The notes below the pieces were generated by a model. It had not been told where the DNA came from, did not search any database, and saw only the letters and a list, made by a program, of their open reading frames with translations. DNA of 64,000 bases from Hemerocallis citrina (lineage: Eukaryota; Streptophyta; Magnoliopsida; Asparagales; Asphodelaceae): positions 76,141,227-76,205,226 of the forward strand of contig CM030366.1 of the NCBI GenBank assembly GCA_017893485.1, read 5' to 3'. A program made the position numbers and the translations under genes. This document shows positions 1-9,222 of the stretch, piece after piece; the stretch's first letter is position 1; every line of letters begins with the position of its first letter.

Positions 1-885
1 GGGGTGAAGCTCTAGTAAATACAAATGAATGTGTAATACCATTCTTGTTGCAATATTCTGAAAACGTTTCATTCTCAAATTCTCCACCATGATCACTTCT
101 AATAGTGACTATGGTTAGAGATTTTTGATTTTGAATACGTTTGCCAAAATTTTGTAAATTCTTCAAAGGCTTCATTTTTATGTTTTAAAAAGAATACCCA
201 TGTAAATATTGAAAAATCATCTACTAAAACAAATACATATCTACTTTTATTTAAAGAAGAGACTCTAGTAGGACGAAATAAATCCATATGGATTAATTCG
301 AGAGGCCTACTAGTAGAAATCATTTCTTTTGTTTTAAAAGTAGATTTTACTTGTTTTCCTAGGTGACATGCGTCACACATTTTATCTTTCTTAAAAGATA
401 ATTTTGGCAATCCTTTAACTAGGTTATTCTTAGATAATTTAGTAATATTTTTTCATATTTACATGGCCAAATATCTTATGCCAGAGGCAAGAATCATTGT
501 TAGAAGTAACAAAGCAAAAATCATTTGAAAACTCATTTGATTTTAAACATAATTCATATATATTATTTTTTCTAAAACCTTGAAAGATCACATTTTGCAT
601 AGATGAATCATAGATTAAGCATGCATCTTTTTCAAAGACTATTTTATAACTCTTATCACAAAGTTGACTAATCCTTAACAGATTATGTTTTAAACCACTA
701 ACTAGAAATACCTCTTCAATAGTAGGGGTAGTGTTCTTACCGACCATGCCTATTCCATTGACTTTTTCTTTGTTATTGTCACCGAACGTAACAGTTTCTC
801 CATCTATCTCTTGCATGGAAGAAAGTAGGTTTGCATGGCCAGTCATGTGCTTAGAGCATCCGCTGTCAAGTATCCAACGTTCCCT
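1..885 (-). pseudogene. Element A pol: protease, gag-pre-integrase, integrase N-part
   Basis: Polyprotein region of a copia element. Reading down from about 885, the protease motif RWILDSGCSKHMTG is visible, with the DSG active-site triplet intact. The gag-pre-integrase domain follows (VSGLKHNLLRISQLCDK and the zinc-binding LWHKIFGHVN at 439-846). The reading frame then shifts near 440-460 and continues as CDACHLGKQVKS and the first integrase catalytic region (IHMDLFRPTRV, VLVDDFS) at 99-410. A further disruption near 99-110 separates the next integrase block, DHGGEFENE, near base 90. The normal pol would continue for more than 2 kb to the left. At least two frame breaks make this copy non-functional. 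The family assignment is firm. Confidence 0.85.
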
Positions 886-1094
886 TTTAGGTACCTATAA
901 AATAAGAATTGTGAATGTGGTACCCTTTTCATTGGGTCCGAAAGAGATTAGTGTTTGGGAAACCAAACCCAAAGTGAGTTTGATTTACCACCAAAAGCCC
1001 GTATATAATTTACATAATTACACACATTATGAATGAAAGAATTTATATAAGTAATCCTATCATTTAGACTCAGGTTAACTGGAACCCAAATATT

Positions 1095-1290
1095 TTTGGC
1101 TTGTCCAGTCGACTTTATTGTATCCTTTAGTCGACTGTACTGTGAAGTCGATTGTACCCTTTAGTCGATTGTACTGTGAAGTTAGTCGAATGGGAGGTGA
1201 AACAAGTCGACCTATATGTGGTTGTCATCTTTTTGATTGAGACTCCAAACCTCTGGGTAGACGATCAAATTTTTGGGTCAGTCGACTAGT
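1095..1290. repeat. GTCGAC palindrome cluster inside element A
   Basis: The stretch between the gag C-terminus and the protease of element A carries repeated AGTCGACT-like words, for example gtcgactttattgtatcc, then tagtcgactgtactgtgaag and two near copies of it. The phrase gtaccctttagtcga recurs. No conserved protein is readable here. Confidence 0.6.
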
Positions 1291-1649
1291 CTGAACAGAA
1301 GGATTACTATTTTCATGATCAAAAATAATTTTTGGTTTTTCATAATAATCATATAACTTCTTTTTCATACTAGAAACAGAATCAATCTTATTACTAGTAG
1401 TATTATTTGAAGAATGATGTTTTTCAAGAGTTTTTTGAAAACCTAGTCCAAACTTTTTATTAGATTGAACTTAGTTTTAAAGAACGTCATTTAAATTCTC
1501 TTTTCCTTTGTTGAAGTTAGATACATTCTTGGATATCTCTTCATAATTTTTCATAAGAGATACAAGATCTATATCCAAGTTGGAAAGACGAGAATTTAAA
1601 GACTTGACTTCAACATTTAAGTCGAGATTTTCTTGAGAAAGTGTTTGAT

Positions 1650-2754
1650 AACTTTCTCCAGATTTTCAACTCTTATCTTCTCCTTTTTTAGTTCATAAAA
1701 AAGCTCATTAAAAGCTTTTAACAAATCATTTGAATCAAAATTGTCGCTTACATCATTTTGAGTAGCCATGAAGCACACATTTGCGACTTCATTTGATTCT
1801 TCATTCTTTTCTTCGGATGATGAGTCACTATCATCCTAAGTTGCTTGATATGTTTTCTTGTTCTTCATGTACTTGTCTTTGTTTACTTGTCCTTCTTGAA
1901 GTTAGGAACTTTCCCTTTTGATTTTGCATTTTCTAACGGACAGTCCTTCTTCATATGACCTGTCTTGTTACACTTGTAACAAGTGGGAAGATCATTAGTA
2001 TCTTTAAACTTAGAATTGAATTTACCCTTTCGAAGAAATTTCTTGAATTTTCTAGTGAACATGGCTATTTCTTCTTAATCTTCTGAATCGGATATTGCCT
2101 TGAAAGCAAGAATCTTCTTCTTGGCTTGTTGAGGTTCTAGATCCTTCCTGCGTTATTCTCAAGAGAGAGTTGTGTTAAATCGTTGGCTTCTTCTATAGCG
2201 GTGGTCTTCTTCTCCCATTCGGGGGTTAGGGCACGTAGGACCTTCCTCACCATCTCTGCTTGCGAATATGTCTTTCCAAGAGCCACAAGAGAGTTTGTGA
2301 TGTCCATTAACCTTGTTATCATGTCCGACACATTTTCGTTCTCCTTCATACGAAATATCTCGAACATGTGAACAAGAACAGAGATTTTGGATTCTTTAAC
2401 CTTATTTGTACCTTCATGTGTTATCTCAAGAGTGTGCCATATTTGATGAGCCGTTGTTGCGTTTGACACACGATTGAACTCTTCTTTGGTAATTTCACAA
2501 TAGAGAGCATTCATCGCCTTTGCATTGTTCATGGTGTTGTTCTTCATGTCATCGTTTCATTGTGCATAGGGAATTGTAGGTACGGTATATTCTATCTCGG
2601 TCATGTTCCAAATCTCATAGTTGATCGACTGTAGGTAGATCTTCATTCTACACTTCCAATAGTTGTAGTTTGTTCCATCAAAGAGAGTTGGCCTTTGTGT
2701 GGATTGGCCTTCATGGTATTGACTTGCATTTGAAGTAGATGTCATTGCACTCAA
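1650..2754 (-). pseudogene. Element A gag (UBN2-type) with CCHC zinc knuckle
   Basis: Copia capsid/nucleocapsid precursor. It starts at the ATG ending at 2754. The N-terminal segment includes RPTLFDGTNYNYWKCRMK, the usual start of the copia gag core. The helical UBN2 core follows at 2137-2547 (TAHQIWHTLEITHEGT, VSDMITRLMDI, LRALTPEWEKK). A CX2CX4HX4C zinc knuckle (CYKCNKTGHMKKDC) lies at about 1942-1985. An acidic-serine tract with DDSDSSSEEK lies near 1800-1836, then a leucine/lysine-rich coiled coil. Breaks: TGA at 2557-2559 and TAG at 1836-1838, both where relatives carry tryptophan, plus a frame loss after 2137. Gag would coat the RNA in cytoplasmic virus-like particles. Dead copy. Confidence 0.85.
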
Positions 2755-2759
2755 TCAGA

Positions 2760-2770
2760 CTCTGATACCA
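2760..2770 (-). other. Primer-binding site of element A (tRNA-iMet)
   Basis: Reads TGGTATCAGAG on the minus strand, matching the 3' end of plant initiator-Met tRNA as used by most copia elements. It lies 2 bases from the LTR edge at 2773, which fixes the 5' LTR end and the element orientation. Confidence 0.9.
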
Positions 2771-2772
2771 AG

Positions 2773-4086
2773 TGTTGGATCCTGTATGCAAGGCAAATAA
2801 CACTAGAGGTGGGGGGGTAATATTGTTGTATAAAATTAATCAATAAATTAAACTTTTCGCACTGTTAAGGCAACTGAAAATAGAAGGTAGTCGACTGAAG
2901 CGTCAGATTAGAAGAGTAATTTGACTGAAGAGTTACAAGTCTGTTAAGTCAACTTAGAGTGTATAGCAGTCGACTGAGCAGACTCGATTTACACAAGAAA
3001 CTCAGAGAAATTAAAAATGCAAGTTTAGAGAATACAACCATAGAGAGTCAACACTGCAAATACCACGATGTATCCTGGTTCGGTCCTCCCGACCTACATC
3101 CAGTCCCCAAGCAACCCACTTGAGATTTTCCACTATTCTTGAAAAAAGTACAAGAATATTCTACGGCCTTTGACAACAACTATGTCAATTCCATAGACCT
3201 CTCTCACCACTAGAGAGAGCAAAACCCACTCTACACCCTAGAGTGAAACCGAGCCTTGTATGTGGAAGTGCTTTTTGTATATTGGCTATAGGTCGACTTC
3301 TGACTTCAGTCTTGAATGAATTCAATGTTATACTAGACTGAAAATCAGAGAACCAAGTCTTAAAGAAAGTAAATGCTTGTTCTTCTTTTTCTCAAAAGCA
3401 AAAGACTTGAAAATGAAAGTTAAGGAGTTAGGGAACCTTTCCCAATTGAAAACTATAATTTATTTATAGAGTTAGAAACTCTTGAACGTTGAGAAATTGT
3501 ATCCCAACTGCCATACAACGGCAATAAAAAGGTTTGAATTTGAAAAACAAGTTTTAAATTTAGAAAACTGTCAAAAACGGTTTGACCAATCGACTGGTTG
3601 CCATAAGAGTCGACTAGTCAGAGCTTGAGTGAGTTCAGTTAGTTTTGTACTCTAACAGTCGACTGTCTCCAAGAGTAAGTCGACTGGTACTCAATCAGCT
3701 GAACTTATACAAGCTTTGTTTTGATATTCTGATTTTGTAAAACATTTTCTTTATTTAGGGAATGTGTGAGTGTGTGTGTGACAAGGATTTTACAAGATTC
3801 TAAGACTCACAAATAATACAAATAATTGTACAAGATATTTGTTCAAATGTAGCTTAATCACTTGAAGCTCTTGAAAGTCTTGAACTTGAAACTTGAAAGC
3901 TCTTGAAAGTTTTGAATTTGAACTTGAGTCTTTGTGAATTGATATTGCCTTTGTGGCTTGAGCGAATACATTTGAAAGCTTCATCACACTGTATTGGCCT
4001 TGAACACTTTTGATACACACTGCAAAAAATATATAATATAGAACAATTGCGTTCTGTGTTGTAGTCATCAAAATCAAGAATCTACA
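2773..4086 (-). repeat. 5' LTR of element A (about 1.3 kb)
   Basis: On the minus strand it begins TGTAGATTC at 4086 and ends ATCCAACA at 2773, the canonical TG...CA. Next to the PBS on one side and the target GTATT on the other. It contains several GTCGAC palindromes (about 2890-2975 and 3595-3690). The partner LTR is outside the window. ORFs here such as 3790-4077 are not genes. Confidence 0.8.
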
Positions 4087-4472
4087 GTATTTAAAGATCT
4101 ATAGAAACCCTAGTTTGATACACTTGATACAATGACCATCTGATTACTACTTAAGAGATAACCCTGCATTGAGAGTTGTATGATCTGACTTGAAGACGAA
4201 GTTGGGCTTCTCACGAATCTCCAAGACCCGACTTAAATAACTCATCAGCGCTGCGGTTGGTTGACCATACACAATAGTCGGTCGACCGTTCTCCTCTTGG
4301 GAACCTTGTTCAGTCGGGGCGATCGACCTACCCCAAGTGCGGTCAACTGCAACTCTACCTGTTTTCTTCTGCTGTCTGCTTTCCTTCTTCTTCGATGCCT
4401 CGCTTCGAACCATCTCAATGCTTCAACGTCTTCTTTATTGGACATGTGCATGTAAGACATATAAACCCAACA
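4087..4472 (-). repeat. 3' LTR fragment of copia C
   Basis: On the minus strand it starts TGTTGGGTTTATATGTC at 4472. It is the same sequence family as 13067-13441, including the shared blocks gatctgacttgaaga and tccttcttcttcgatg. It carries GGTCGACCG and gatcgacc words near 4278-4330. Truncated at 4087 by element A. Confidence 0.85.
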
Positions 4473-4486
4473 ATCTGCACCTTGGA
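4473..4486 (-). other. Polypurine tract of copia C
   Basis: Reads CCAAGGTGCAGAT on the minus strand, directly before the LTR start TGTTGGG. This is the usual copia plus-strand priming tract and places the 3' LTR at 4472. Confidence 0.75.
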
Positions 4487-4499
4487 TTGCATACTCATG

Positions 4500-4853
4500 A
4501 ATCCATACCTATGTGATTTAAAACTCTTCTAGTCCTTTCTTCTCCGCTTTGTGAACAGCACGTTTCTATGGCTTCTTCTGCTCGTTGAAATCTACCTCGA
4601 CCTGTTTTCCTCCAGCTGTATGCCCCTCTCAAGGGAACACCTCAGTAGATGTTATCATGGAGGTGCCACCCTCCACACGAACTCCACCTACTTCAATCTC
4701 TCCACCTTCCAATGGTATTCGAACGTTGCAGTCTCGATTATGTAATTCTAGGTGGCTTACTAAATAATGCTTTAGGAACAATGTGCTTCTATACACTCGG
4801 CCGAGTTTTTCTAATCTCACAAAGCTGGTACAGGTTGTGCTGACCTTGCCCAA
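4500..4853 (-). pseudogene. Element C terminal coding remnant, unassigned
   Basis: Between the protease-like segment and the PPT the minus strand shows a partly open frame (4629-4853) with EGGEIEVGGVRVEGG, followed by stops. I cannot match it to integrase, RT or RNase H. It may be the spacer that precedes RT in full copia elements, left after a deletion, or a sequence specific to this non-autonomous family. No function is claimed. Confidence 0.4.
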
Positions 4854-5165
4854 TTCCCCTCTTACTCTTCATTACCTTACAGCGACTATCCCAAACTGTC
4901 AAAACTCCACCTCGAGCTGTGTACCTACAGCCATGAGCATCAAGGGTCCCCACGATATCGAAGGAATATGCATGACCTCTTCTAGTGTGAACCATTTGCC
5001 ATCTGATGTCTCTAATTCAACTTTTCCCTCACCCACTACTTCACAAATCTCTCTTCTAGCCGTTCTCATACTATAGCCTATTGACAACTTGTAAGTAGAA
5101 AACATCTCCCTCTTGGAGCACATATGAGAAGAATTTTTCGAATCAAGATACCAACTTGAATCCAT
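4789..5165 (-). pseudogene. Element C protease / pre-integrase fragment
   Basis: The motif WYLDSKNSSHMC at the start (minus strand, about 5150) is the copia aspartic protease segment WYLDSGxSxHM with the key glycine replaced by lysine, so the D-S-G triad is broken. It is followed by EVVGEGKVEL and FTLEEVMHIPS, typical of the protease/gag-pre-integrase stretch of TNT1-like polyproteins. The frame breaks near 4899. It overlaps the end of the gag frame (5078-5165) in another frame, which shows a frameshift between gag and protease. Confidence 0.75.
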
Positions 5166-5990
5166 ATCTGAAGAACTTGAAACAAGAAGACATAGGTCAA
5201 AATTATCGGATTCACCTGATTTACCTGAATCAGTAGCATTGACACATTGGCTTGATCACCTCCTTTAGTTACACTCTTCTGACTCAACCACTTACAACAG
5301 TCTCTCTTGTAATGCCCAACTCCATCACAATAGTGGCAACAAATCTTACCATTGTGTGTTGCATCCCTTTCAATTGAAGTATCGCCATCCACCTCAAAAT
5401 ACCCTATAGAAATAAACCCTCCTTTATGAGTTTCCTTTCTTAATTCAGCTTCCTTCAGACCCTTAATCACCCCGGCTACTGTAAGTGTCTCCTTGTCTGA
5501 TTTTCCATGTAGCATGGTAGTTATCAAGTGAGCATAAGAAGTTGACGGAGAATAAATGAAGTTGAAAGCTTTATCCTCTTCTCTAAGATCATTAGCATTA
5601 ATCTCCTTCAGTTTAGATATTACCTTATTGAACTCCACAATATGATCTTGAGAATGATTATCTTCCTTCATTGAGAGACTAAATAGTTTCCTCCTTCAAT
5701 ACATCTGATCTAGCAACGAAGACCCCGAGTAGTCAGATTTGAGTCTCACTCATAAACTCGCCGTACTTTTCTTCTAAAAAATATTACACTTGACTTCGTC
5801 CGCCAATTACAATCAGATTAAACTCAACATCTTCAAACAAATCTCATCCCACTTTCCTAACTTTATGTCGGTTGGCTTCTTCTCTTCTAAGGCACTGTGA
5901 AATTCCTCCTGAACCAAAACATCATACATGTCTACCTTAGGTTGAAATTTATCTTACTATCAAACCGCTTGATCTTCGTCTTTTGATCTT
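5078..5990 (-). pseudogene. Element C gag (TNT1-like) with zinc knuckle
   Basis: Copia gag. The open part (5078-5671) starts MKEDNHSQDHIVEFNK and continues through a helical capsid segment to a CX2CX4HX4C knuckle, CHYCDGVGHYKRDC, at about 5280-5345. Upstream (5680-5990) the N-terminal gag, including IKRFDSKINFNL, is readable but broken by several stops. Length and order fit TNT1-94-type gag of about 300 residues. The product would form virus-like particles; this copy is dead. Confidence 0.8.
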
Positions 5991-6028
5991 TCATCTTCTC
6001 CAAGGAACTCGAATAAATCCACGAATTC

Positions 6029-6047
6029 TGATTGCTCTTATACCACT
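6029..6047 (-). other. Degenerate PBS of copia C
   Basis: Minus strand reads TGGTATAAGAGC beside the LTR edge, one mismatch from the iMet PBS TGGTATCAGAGC. The LTR begins at 6048. Confidence 0.75.
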
Positions 6048-6186
6048 TGTTAAGAAAACTGAGGATCATGTTGAGTCTTCGACACAATCAACACAAACTA
6101 CAAAGCAAACTAGATCACACCAATCACACAAAACACACAAGAATTATCTCGGTTGGGGCTTTCACCTTAATCTAGGGGAGGAAGAA
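6048..6186 (-). repeat. Copia C 5' LTR, PBS-side piece
   Basis: Starts TGTTAAGAAAACTG beside the PBS on the plus strand and is cut at 6186 by the gag-only element. It continues at 12878 after one copy of the 5-bp duplication AAGAA (6182-6186 and 12873-12877). Confidence 0.8.
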
Positions 6187-6954
6187 TGATGTTGATATTT
6201 GCAGGTGTACAAAATCGCACAAGTAATATAGATAGATGAGTAGAGTGTCGAACCCACAGGGACTAGATATTTTACTGAGTACCGATATCGCTAGATTAAC
6301 CACTATTTGGAAGGTCGAATTTTATGAATAATAAAACAACTAAATTACTCTAATCTAATTTAATCTAACTAAATTGGTGAAGAGGGAGAGGGCTGTGAAA
6401 CGATGAAGCACTTGTACTTTGTTTAATGATAAAAATAGTTCTAGGGCTCTTGGTTCACCTTGTTTATCACACACACAAATTATTATTCCTTATAAAAATA
6501 TTATCTTTCCCAATTGTCGACCAAAATCCTAAAGATATTAACCACTCTATCAACGTAGTCTAAAAATTATTCTCAATTAATCATTCGTCTATCCACCAAA
6601 TTATTAATTGAAAAATTGGATTTCTTAACGGTCACGTCCTCCAATATACGGTCTTAATTTTTATTAATCACAAATCACCTGTTCGGTCTCTTTATGATTT
6701 GAAAAATCATACAAATGTCTATCCACCATGTTGTACGCATAAATAATAAAAACTAAAACACAATCAGGAAAAATAGAGAAATAAGAAGGAATTAAAATTT
6801 GTGTTCAAAACTCGGCTACACCTTAGCCTCTAGAATAATAAATTCAGTTCATATTTGTTTGGGATTGCATCAAAAAATATAGAGAAGAAAAGATACAAAA
6901 AAATACAAAATTTAATTCAAACCCTTTTCTGTCTCAAAAGAAGGAGCCAAAAGT

Positions 6955-7250
6955 GTTGTTGTCATGCGCCGTCACATCAACGTATCAGTCTGTCACACTG
7001 CCGTTGTCGGGCCGCGTGTCCCAAAACTAGTTCGCCACGTCAGCGAAACCGCCGGTCAACACTGCAGTCTATCCACCTGCCGCGTCGCCTTGGGATCTGT
7101 GCGTCAGTCCACGTCAGATCGCAGCACGCCAGTCGAAGCCAGCACGTCAAGTCAGAAGGAGAAAGAAGCAGCCCAGTCACACGTCAGATGTGCTGTCCCT
7201 GTGGGTCCCGCCTGCAGCTTTCTCTCCCCGGACCTTTTGTTCTGAGTCGA
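6955..7250. promoter_or_regulatory. GC-rich LTR island with repeated CACGTCA words
   Basis: A GC-rich block in an otherwise AT-rich LTR, with repeated ACGTCA cores (ccacgtcagcg, ccacgtcagatc, cacgtcaag, cacacgtcagatg). ACGTCA/TGACGT is the core bound by plant bZIP/TGA factors. The same block is in the other LTR at 11926-12221. A regulatory role is inference. Confidence 0.4.
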
Positions 7251-7401
7251 AGAAGTAAAAGAGAGAGAGGTTCTTCTTTGCTAACGATTTGTTAATGACT
7301 CTCTCTCTCTTACTTTTTGTTAATGATTTTTTTTTTTAATTTTTGTTTTGATTGAGTTGGCAGCCGTCACCTCCTGACTTTCTTCTCTCTTCTTTGCTTT
7401 G

Positions 7402-7410
7402 TATATATAG
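7402..7410 (-). promoter_or_regulatory. Possible TATA box of the gag-only element LTR
   Basis: Minus strand reads CTATATATAC about 490 bases into the LTR, the usual U3 position for a TATA box. The active promoter copy would be the identical site at about 12373-12381 in the 5' LTR. The motif is nearly palindromic, so orientation rests on the element. Confidence 0.35.
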
Positions 7411-7901
7411 AGAACGGGAAGGAGTTAGGGTTTGCACTTTTTGCAGAATAGTCCTTCTTCCAGTGTTTATTTCCTTCCTTATTTAATCTGAAATTTATTT
7501 CTTTCTCTTTTCCCCTTTATTTCCTTTTCTGCCAACCACGTGCTTCTGCGTACACAAAATAATACCAGAAATTAGGATTTTTAAAATAAAATGAATTAAA
7601 TTAGTTTAAAATTAATTAAACTAACTTTATATCATATTAGTGTATAAAAATCCTTTTACAAATTATTTGTCGCACTTTTAAGTCAACAAAACAATAAAAA
7701 TTGATAAATCAATTATTTTACATTGTTTGTTGATTTTTTCCACAATTCTTTACTTTTTGCATCAAAAATATTATTTCTTCAAAAATAATTAATTAAATGA
7801 AATCGTATAGAAATAAGATGAATTATTGATAATATCAGCGAAAACAAGCCATTTTAATAGGTAAATGAGTACAAATATTTGTATATAAATCCTACACATC
7901 A

Positions 7902-7916
7902 AATACCCCCAAACTT
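7902..7916 (-). other. Polypurine tract of the gag-only element
   Basis: Minus strand reads AAGTTTGGGGGTATT immediately before the 3' LTR, the characteristic PPT of plant Athila/Tat-like and TR-GAG elements. Confidence 0.85.
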
Positions 7917-9222
7917 AAGATTTTGCTTGTCCTCGAGCAAAAAGTAGAATAATAAACAAGGGAATAATAATAGTAGACTCAACCCATCACACCAAGAAAT
8001 CTTATCATGCAAGCATCAAAATTACAATTAAAAATATAAACAAATGCAACTAAAGTAAAACTAAGCATACCCACTTTCTCTAGTGCAATTATTTATTCAT
8101 AATTCCCAAAAAAAAAATCGCATTTGTCATGCAATTAATGTAATTATAGTATGCAACAACTCAATCTGTGATTATCCCTTCTCTCTACTACAAACCGAGT
8201 AGCAAACTAGAGTTTTTTCTTTTTTTTTTTTTTTAATATTTTTTTTTTTTGTCTTTTGTCTCTTCTTTAAGTTGTCACTTGCCTTTTTACGCGAATGCAA
8301 ATCATTTGTGATGAATTCACCCGGTTACTCAACAAGTCACAAACTTAAAGTGCTTTGCATACTCATATTTCAAGTTGTCGTTCTACGTAAGTGTAGACAT
8401 TTGTGATGAAAACATTGGAGTAGATTGACTTTATTCTTAATTTTTTTTTTTTTTTCATTATCACTCTATTTGCTTAAACCCTGTTTAGGACTAGATCAAA
8501 GGGGATAATCACAAGAAAAAGCATCACATTTGTCTTTTATGTATAATAGCATGACCCACACAATTTTGTAAGGAATTTTGAAACTCAATAATCCTAAAGT
8601 AAATAAGTATGCTTAATATTGCTTTATAAAAAAAATTGTTTATACCAAAAAAATTGTCTTTTATGCTTATCACAATGAAGAACTCAAAAGTGTAATGGTG
8701 AGCCCAATTGAAATCATTTTTTTAAAATTTTTGTTTTTCTTTTCTAAAATAAAAAATAAAAATAAATTTGTAAACCTTCCCCCCAAACTTAAATGTCACA
8801 TTGTCCTCAATGGGAAAGAAAAAGAAAAACAAAAAGAATGCAAAAAGTTTAGAATATCTCCCCTGATTCGTCTTTAAATTTCTGCGCGCGCAGCGTTTAG
8901 TATTTTGGCGATATCTGGAGCTGTGGATGTCGAAATGGACTGAATTTTTTTTTTCTGGAAAGCTAAGATAATTGTCTACAACTTCTCTTTGAATCAGTTT
9001 TCCAGATTTTGACTCCAAACTGCTCGAAAACAGCCATCAATGAAGATGTTCAAAACAGCTCCGCCTGGCGACTTTCAAAATTTATGCAATCCTACAAGAT
9101 AGAATCAAAAATTAAAATAAACTAAAAGATAAACCAAAACTAAATGCAATAAAATAAAACATGGGTTGCCTCCCAAGAAGCGCTAAGTTTTAAGTCTTCA
9201 GCCAGACATGGGGGTGAGATGG
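7917..9222 (-). other. Non-coding internal region of the gag-only element
   Basis: About 1.3 kb between gag and the PPT with no convincing gene. It holds long T runs (8216-8250, 8442-8456) and an imperfect direct repeat: the phrases acgcgaatgcaaatcatttg (about 8290) and acgtaagtgtagacatttg (about 8384) are each preceded by ttgtc and followed by tgatgaa. The small ORFs 8695-8877 and 8722-9018 are low complexity. This is where pol would be in an autonomous relative. Confidence 0.7.

Larger units (their letters stand above)
1..4086 (-). mobile_element. Copia element A (Sire-like), 3' part outside window
   Basis: Ty1/copia LTR retrotransposon read on the minus strand. Its 5' LTR (2773-4086), PBS, gag, protease, gag-pre-integrase and the start of integrase are seen in that order going down in coordinate; RT, RNase H and the 3' LTR lie before base 1. 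The boundary at 4086/4087 is supported by a second copy of the target sequence at 13067, which runs through GTATTTA without interruption, so A landed in the 3' LTR of copia element C. The domain order and the long LTR point to the Sire or a related copia lineage; the lineage call is inference. Confidence 0.85.
6187..7901 (-). repeat. 3' LTR of the gag-only element
   Basis: Begins TGATGTTGAT and ends CACATCA on the plus strand. It is AT-rich except for an island at about 6955-7250. It is almost identical to 11158-12872; visible differences include position 6204 (g/a), gctagatt versus gctaaatt, and two near 7670-7720. ORFs 6855-7295 and 6964-7245 recur unchanged in the other LTR and look like chance ORFs. 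Confidence 0.93.

Noticed and set aside
4147..4460. ORFs of 88 and 71 residues (and 13125-13391)
   Set aside because: They lie in the copia C LTR, and the two LTR copies do not preserve the same protein.
6855..7295. ORFs of 146 and 93 residues in the LTR of the gag-only element
   Set aside because: They are duplicated exactly at 11826-12266 because they lie in the LTR, have no motif, and follow the GC-rich composition.
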